A stretch of 64,000 nt of DNA from Granulicella aggregans (GTDB lineage Bacteria > Acidobacteriota > Terriglobia > Terriglobales > Acidobacteriaceae), in the NCBI RefSeq assembly GCF_014203275.1, contig NZ_JACHIP010000003.1:620001-684000 (forward strand), read 5' to 3'. Positions 62,309 to 64,000 of the stretch are shown here, piece by piece; positions within the stretch are counted from its first letter, which is position 1, and every line of letters begins with the position of its first letter. The notes below the pieces were generated by a model, which did not search any database, was not told the DNA's origin, and worked only from the letters and a program-made list of their open reading frames with translations. The translations under genes were made by a program, and so were the position numbers.

Positions 62309-62530
62309 ATGATCCAGATTCCCCTGACACCGGAACAGTTCGATTCGAAGGTTGCACAGATCGCCGCACAGCAGGGAATCAACCTGATTGGACACGAAGG
62401 CACGATTGAAAAGATGGGCGTGAAGGCGAACTACGTTTATCAGAACGGCGTTCTGAGCATCACGATCGTCGATAAGCCAATGTTTCTGTCGGAGTCGATG
62501 GTGGAAAATCAATTGAAAGCGTGGCTGTAA
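62309..62530 (+). CDS. Small conserved-looking protein of unknown function (73 residues)
   Basis: A compact 73-residue protein with an AAGGAAG ribosome site five bases before the ATG. The sequence begins MIQIPLTPEQFDSKVAQIAA and ends SMVENQLKAWL. It is amphipathic and charged, without a signal peptide or membrane segment, and its alternation of helix and short strands (NYVYQNGVLSITIVDKP) resembles a small alpha/beta fold. No family is recognised. It lies divergent from mutS by about 90 bases and convergent with hemA, whose stop is three bases away. Confidence 0.72.
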   Translation: MIQIPLTPEQFDSKVAQIAAQQGINLIGHEGTIEKMGVKANYVYQNGVLSITIVDKPMFLSESMVENQLKAWL

Positions 62531-62533
62531 CCA

Positions 62534-63838
62534 CTATTCCTCTTCCGCCGCTGTGCTGGCGCGACGGATGGCCACGATCTGTGGATGCAGCAGCTTGGCC
62601 GTCAGAGACCGCGTTAGCGCATCCACTGCGACTTGCTGCTCGACAGTGAGCCCGGCGAGACGCTTGGCTGACTTTGCGAGCTCCGCGGCCCGCACTGCCT
62701 CGGCATTCTGTTGCAAGCTCAGGATCGCGGGCACCGCGTCCAGCGACTGAACTCGCTGTTGATAGCGATCGACTTCCTTCGCAACGATGGACTCGGCCGC
62801 CTCTGCCTCGCGGCCACGGTCAGCCAGGTTCGACTGCGCTACCTGCTGCAGGTCGTCGATATCGTAGACAAAGCAGCCCTCGACCTGATTCATTGCAGGA
62901 TCGACGTCGCGAGGCACAGCGATGTCGATAAAGAACATCGGCCGATGTCGCCTGCGCTCGAGGAAGTGCTGGCCGTGCGAGCGGTTGAAGATCTTCTGAT
63001 CGGAGCCGGTCGAGGTGATGACGATGTCCGCGCGATCCGCATGCGAGTACAACTGATCGAAGGGAAGCACAGCGGTCGAGGCGGATGTGCCGAGGAACTC
63101 GGCAGCAAGCGCCTCCGCGCGCTCCTTCGTGCGGTTGGTTACAAGAATGTTTGAAGCGCCCTGCTGAATCAGGTGTCGTGCTGCAAGTGAAGACATCTTG
63201 CCCGCGCCGACCAGAAGCACGGTCTTGCCCTCCAGCGTGCCGAAGATCTTCCTGGCCAGATCGACCGCAACCGAAGCGATCGAGACGCTCGACGACCCGA
63301 TCTCGGTCTCGCTACGAACTTTCTTGGCAACCGTAAAGGCCCGCTGCAGCAAGCCTTCCAGCGAGGAGCTCACAGCACCCACCTGGCGGGCGACTCCGTA
63401 AGACTCTTTCACCTGGCCCAGGATCTGCGGCTCCCCAACCACCATCGAATCCAGCGAACTGGCGACGCGAAAGAGATGCCGGACCGCCTCGCGCTCACGG
63501 TACTCGTAAAGATGCGGCGCAAGCAAAACCGCTGGAACGGAGAAATATTCTTCGAGAAACCGCGGCAGATCGGGCGCGGACGGCAACGCTTCCTGGCTGG
63601 TGAGCAACTCGATTCGATTGCACGTGGAGAGGATCAATCCCTCTCGGATTCCAGGCTGATGAAGCAGGGATCGCGTGGCGTCGGCAAGCCGGGTCAGGGG
63701 AACTGACAGACGTTCGCGCACCTCAATCGGCGCGGTATTGTGATTGATGCCGAGCAGCACAAGCGAGCGCGCCGCTGGCCTCTCTGCGGCATCCACCGCC
63801 ATCCCCTTCGGATTCATCTCGTTCAGTATCTGGCTCAT
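62534..63838 (-). CDS. hemA: Glutamyl-tRNA reductase
   Basis: A 434-residue enzyme from ATG 63838, which gives MSQILNEMNP. It reduces glutamyl-tRNA to glutamate-1-semialdehyde, the committed step of haem synthesis. The catalytic Cys is in LSTCNRIELL, followed by GEPQILGQVKESYG, the NADPH-binding VGAGKMSSLAARHL and the dimerisation helix at the C terminus (LTRSLTAKLLHPQ). The start overlaps the stop of the upstream cytochrome-assembly-like gene by four bases. The frame continues upstream to 63988, but that part is the read-through of the upstream gene. Confidence 0.95.
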   Translation of the reverse strand: MSQILNEMNPKGMAVDAAERPAARSLVLLGINHNTAPIEVRERLSVPLTRLADATRSLLHQPGIREGLILSTCNRIELLTSQEALPSAPDLPRFLEEYFSVPAVLLAPHLYEYREREAVRHLFRVASSLDSMVVGEPQILGQVKESYGVARQVGAVSSSLEGLLQRAFTVAKKVRSETEIGSSSVSIASVAVDLARKIFGTLEGKTVLLVGAGKMSSLAARHLIQQGASNILVTNRTKERAEALAAEFLGTSASTAVLPFDQLYSHADRADIVITSTGSDQKIFNRSHGQHFLERRRHRPMFFIDIAVPRDVDPAMNQVEGCFVYDIDDLQQVAQSNLADRGREAEAAESIVAKEVDRYQQRVQSLDAVPAILSLQQNAEAVRAAELAKSAKRLAGLTVEQQVAVDALTRSLTAKLLHPQIVAIRRASTAAEEE

Positions 63839-64000
63839 GGGGCAGCGAACCTGTGGACGGCGGAGAACTGGTTCGCGGCCCAGACGGTGATAACTACGAG
63901 AAAGACGAAGCTCGACAGATAGACCGCCCGGCGGCCACGAAGGCCGGAGTGCCGACGAATGAAGATCATCGCGCAATAGGCGACCCACATGGCGAAGGCG
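63835..64000 (-). CDS. C-terminal part of a CcsA/HemX-like cytochrome c assembly membrane protein
   Basis: Only the last 54 codons are present, ending in a TGA that overlaps the hemA start (ATGA). The fragment shows two hydrophobic segments (AFAMWVAYCAMIFI and VYLSSFVFLVVITVWAANQF) around a basic loop (RRHSGLRGRRA), and ends NQFSAVHRFAAP. A WxxYxxLL segment followed by GxRGRRAxxLS is the usual end of CcsA/HemX proteins, which are often encoded directly before hemA. Confidence 0.72.
   Translation of the reverse strand, partial: AFAMWVAYCAMIFIRRHSGLRGRRAVYLSSFVFLVVITVWAANQFSAVHRFAAP

Noticed and set aside
1..64000. CRISPR arrays, tRNA/rRNA genes, complete insertion sequences or att sites
   Set aside because: Reading through the gaps between genes I saw no regularly spaced repeats, no cloverleaf-like or rRNA-like stretch and no transposase motifs; small or degenerate copies could still be missed by eye.

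Overview
The window reads as chromosomal DNA of a soil-type Acidobacteriota, most likely class Terriglobia (Granulicella/Terriglobus/Edaphobacter-like). This is inferred from the gene families: a very large Oar-like TonB-dependent receptor with an N-terminal carboxypeptidase-regulatory domain and no SusD partner, a CRTAC1/ASPIC-UnbV protein paired with a TPR protein, an acidobacterial type of periplasmic sensor module on a GGDEF-EAL protein, many non-ATG starts, and moderately GC-rich, densely packed genes. I saw no rRNA, tRNA, CRISPR array or intact insertion sequence.

Layout. (1) 1-6413, minus strand: a tightly overlapping operon encoding the complete trans-4-hydroxy-L-proline pathway (2-epimerase, three-subunit D-hydroxyproline dehydrogenase, pyrroline-hydroxycarboxylate deaminase, alpha-ketoglutaric semialdehyde dehydrogenase), followed by the start of a DUF885 peptidase-like gene. 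A possible operator (ATTGTA-N12-TACAAT) lies just before the first start codon. (2) 6478-11874: a small sugar or amino-sugar module (ROK kinase and MFS transporter on minus; SIS-domain isomerase/deaminase and ROK-type HTH regulator on plus), beside a fragment of a GH127-like gene. (3) 12218-17770: a GGDEF-EAL protein running into the remains of a histidine kinase, a zinc-type ROK glucokinase and a LacI-family regulator. (4) 18040-28171: an operon for beta-mannan-like glycans: a large GH-A clan hydrolase, a GH2 beta-mannosidase-like enzyme, a protein with two GH26 domains of which the second lacks the nucleophile, and a type B carboxylesterase. (5) 28203-35592: CRTAC1 and TPR genes on minus and, divergently, the TonB-dependent receptor. 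The GH operon and the receptor each have a near-consensus promoter followed by a LacI-type palindrome, so the adjacent LacI protein probably controls uptake and hydrolysis together. (6) 35862-44560: a TolB-like propeller, two tandem ThuA proteins, a YncE-like propeller, and a chitin/chitosan-like group (GH18, NagX-like membrane protein, GH9 of the glucosaminidase-like type). (7) 44587-51179: an RND pump with its adaptor, divergent from a LytS/LytTR two-component pair. (8) 51238-52052: a divergent TetR/amidase pair, both broken. (9) 52122-64000: a membrane GGDEF-EAL protein, a CocE-type hydrolase, an overlapping mutS-anmK-peptide-binding lipoprotein operon, a small conserved protein, hemA and the end of a CcsA/HemX-like gene.

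Taken together the window describes a scavenger of plant and microbial polymers. Extracytoplasmic hydrolases cut mannan, chitin-like glycans and possibly collagen-like peptides, a TonB receptor and MFS carrier import products, and ROK kinases and an SIS enzyme feed them into central metabolism. Peptidoglycan recycling (anmK) and c-di-GMP signalling genes flank this region.
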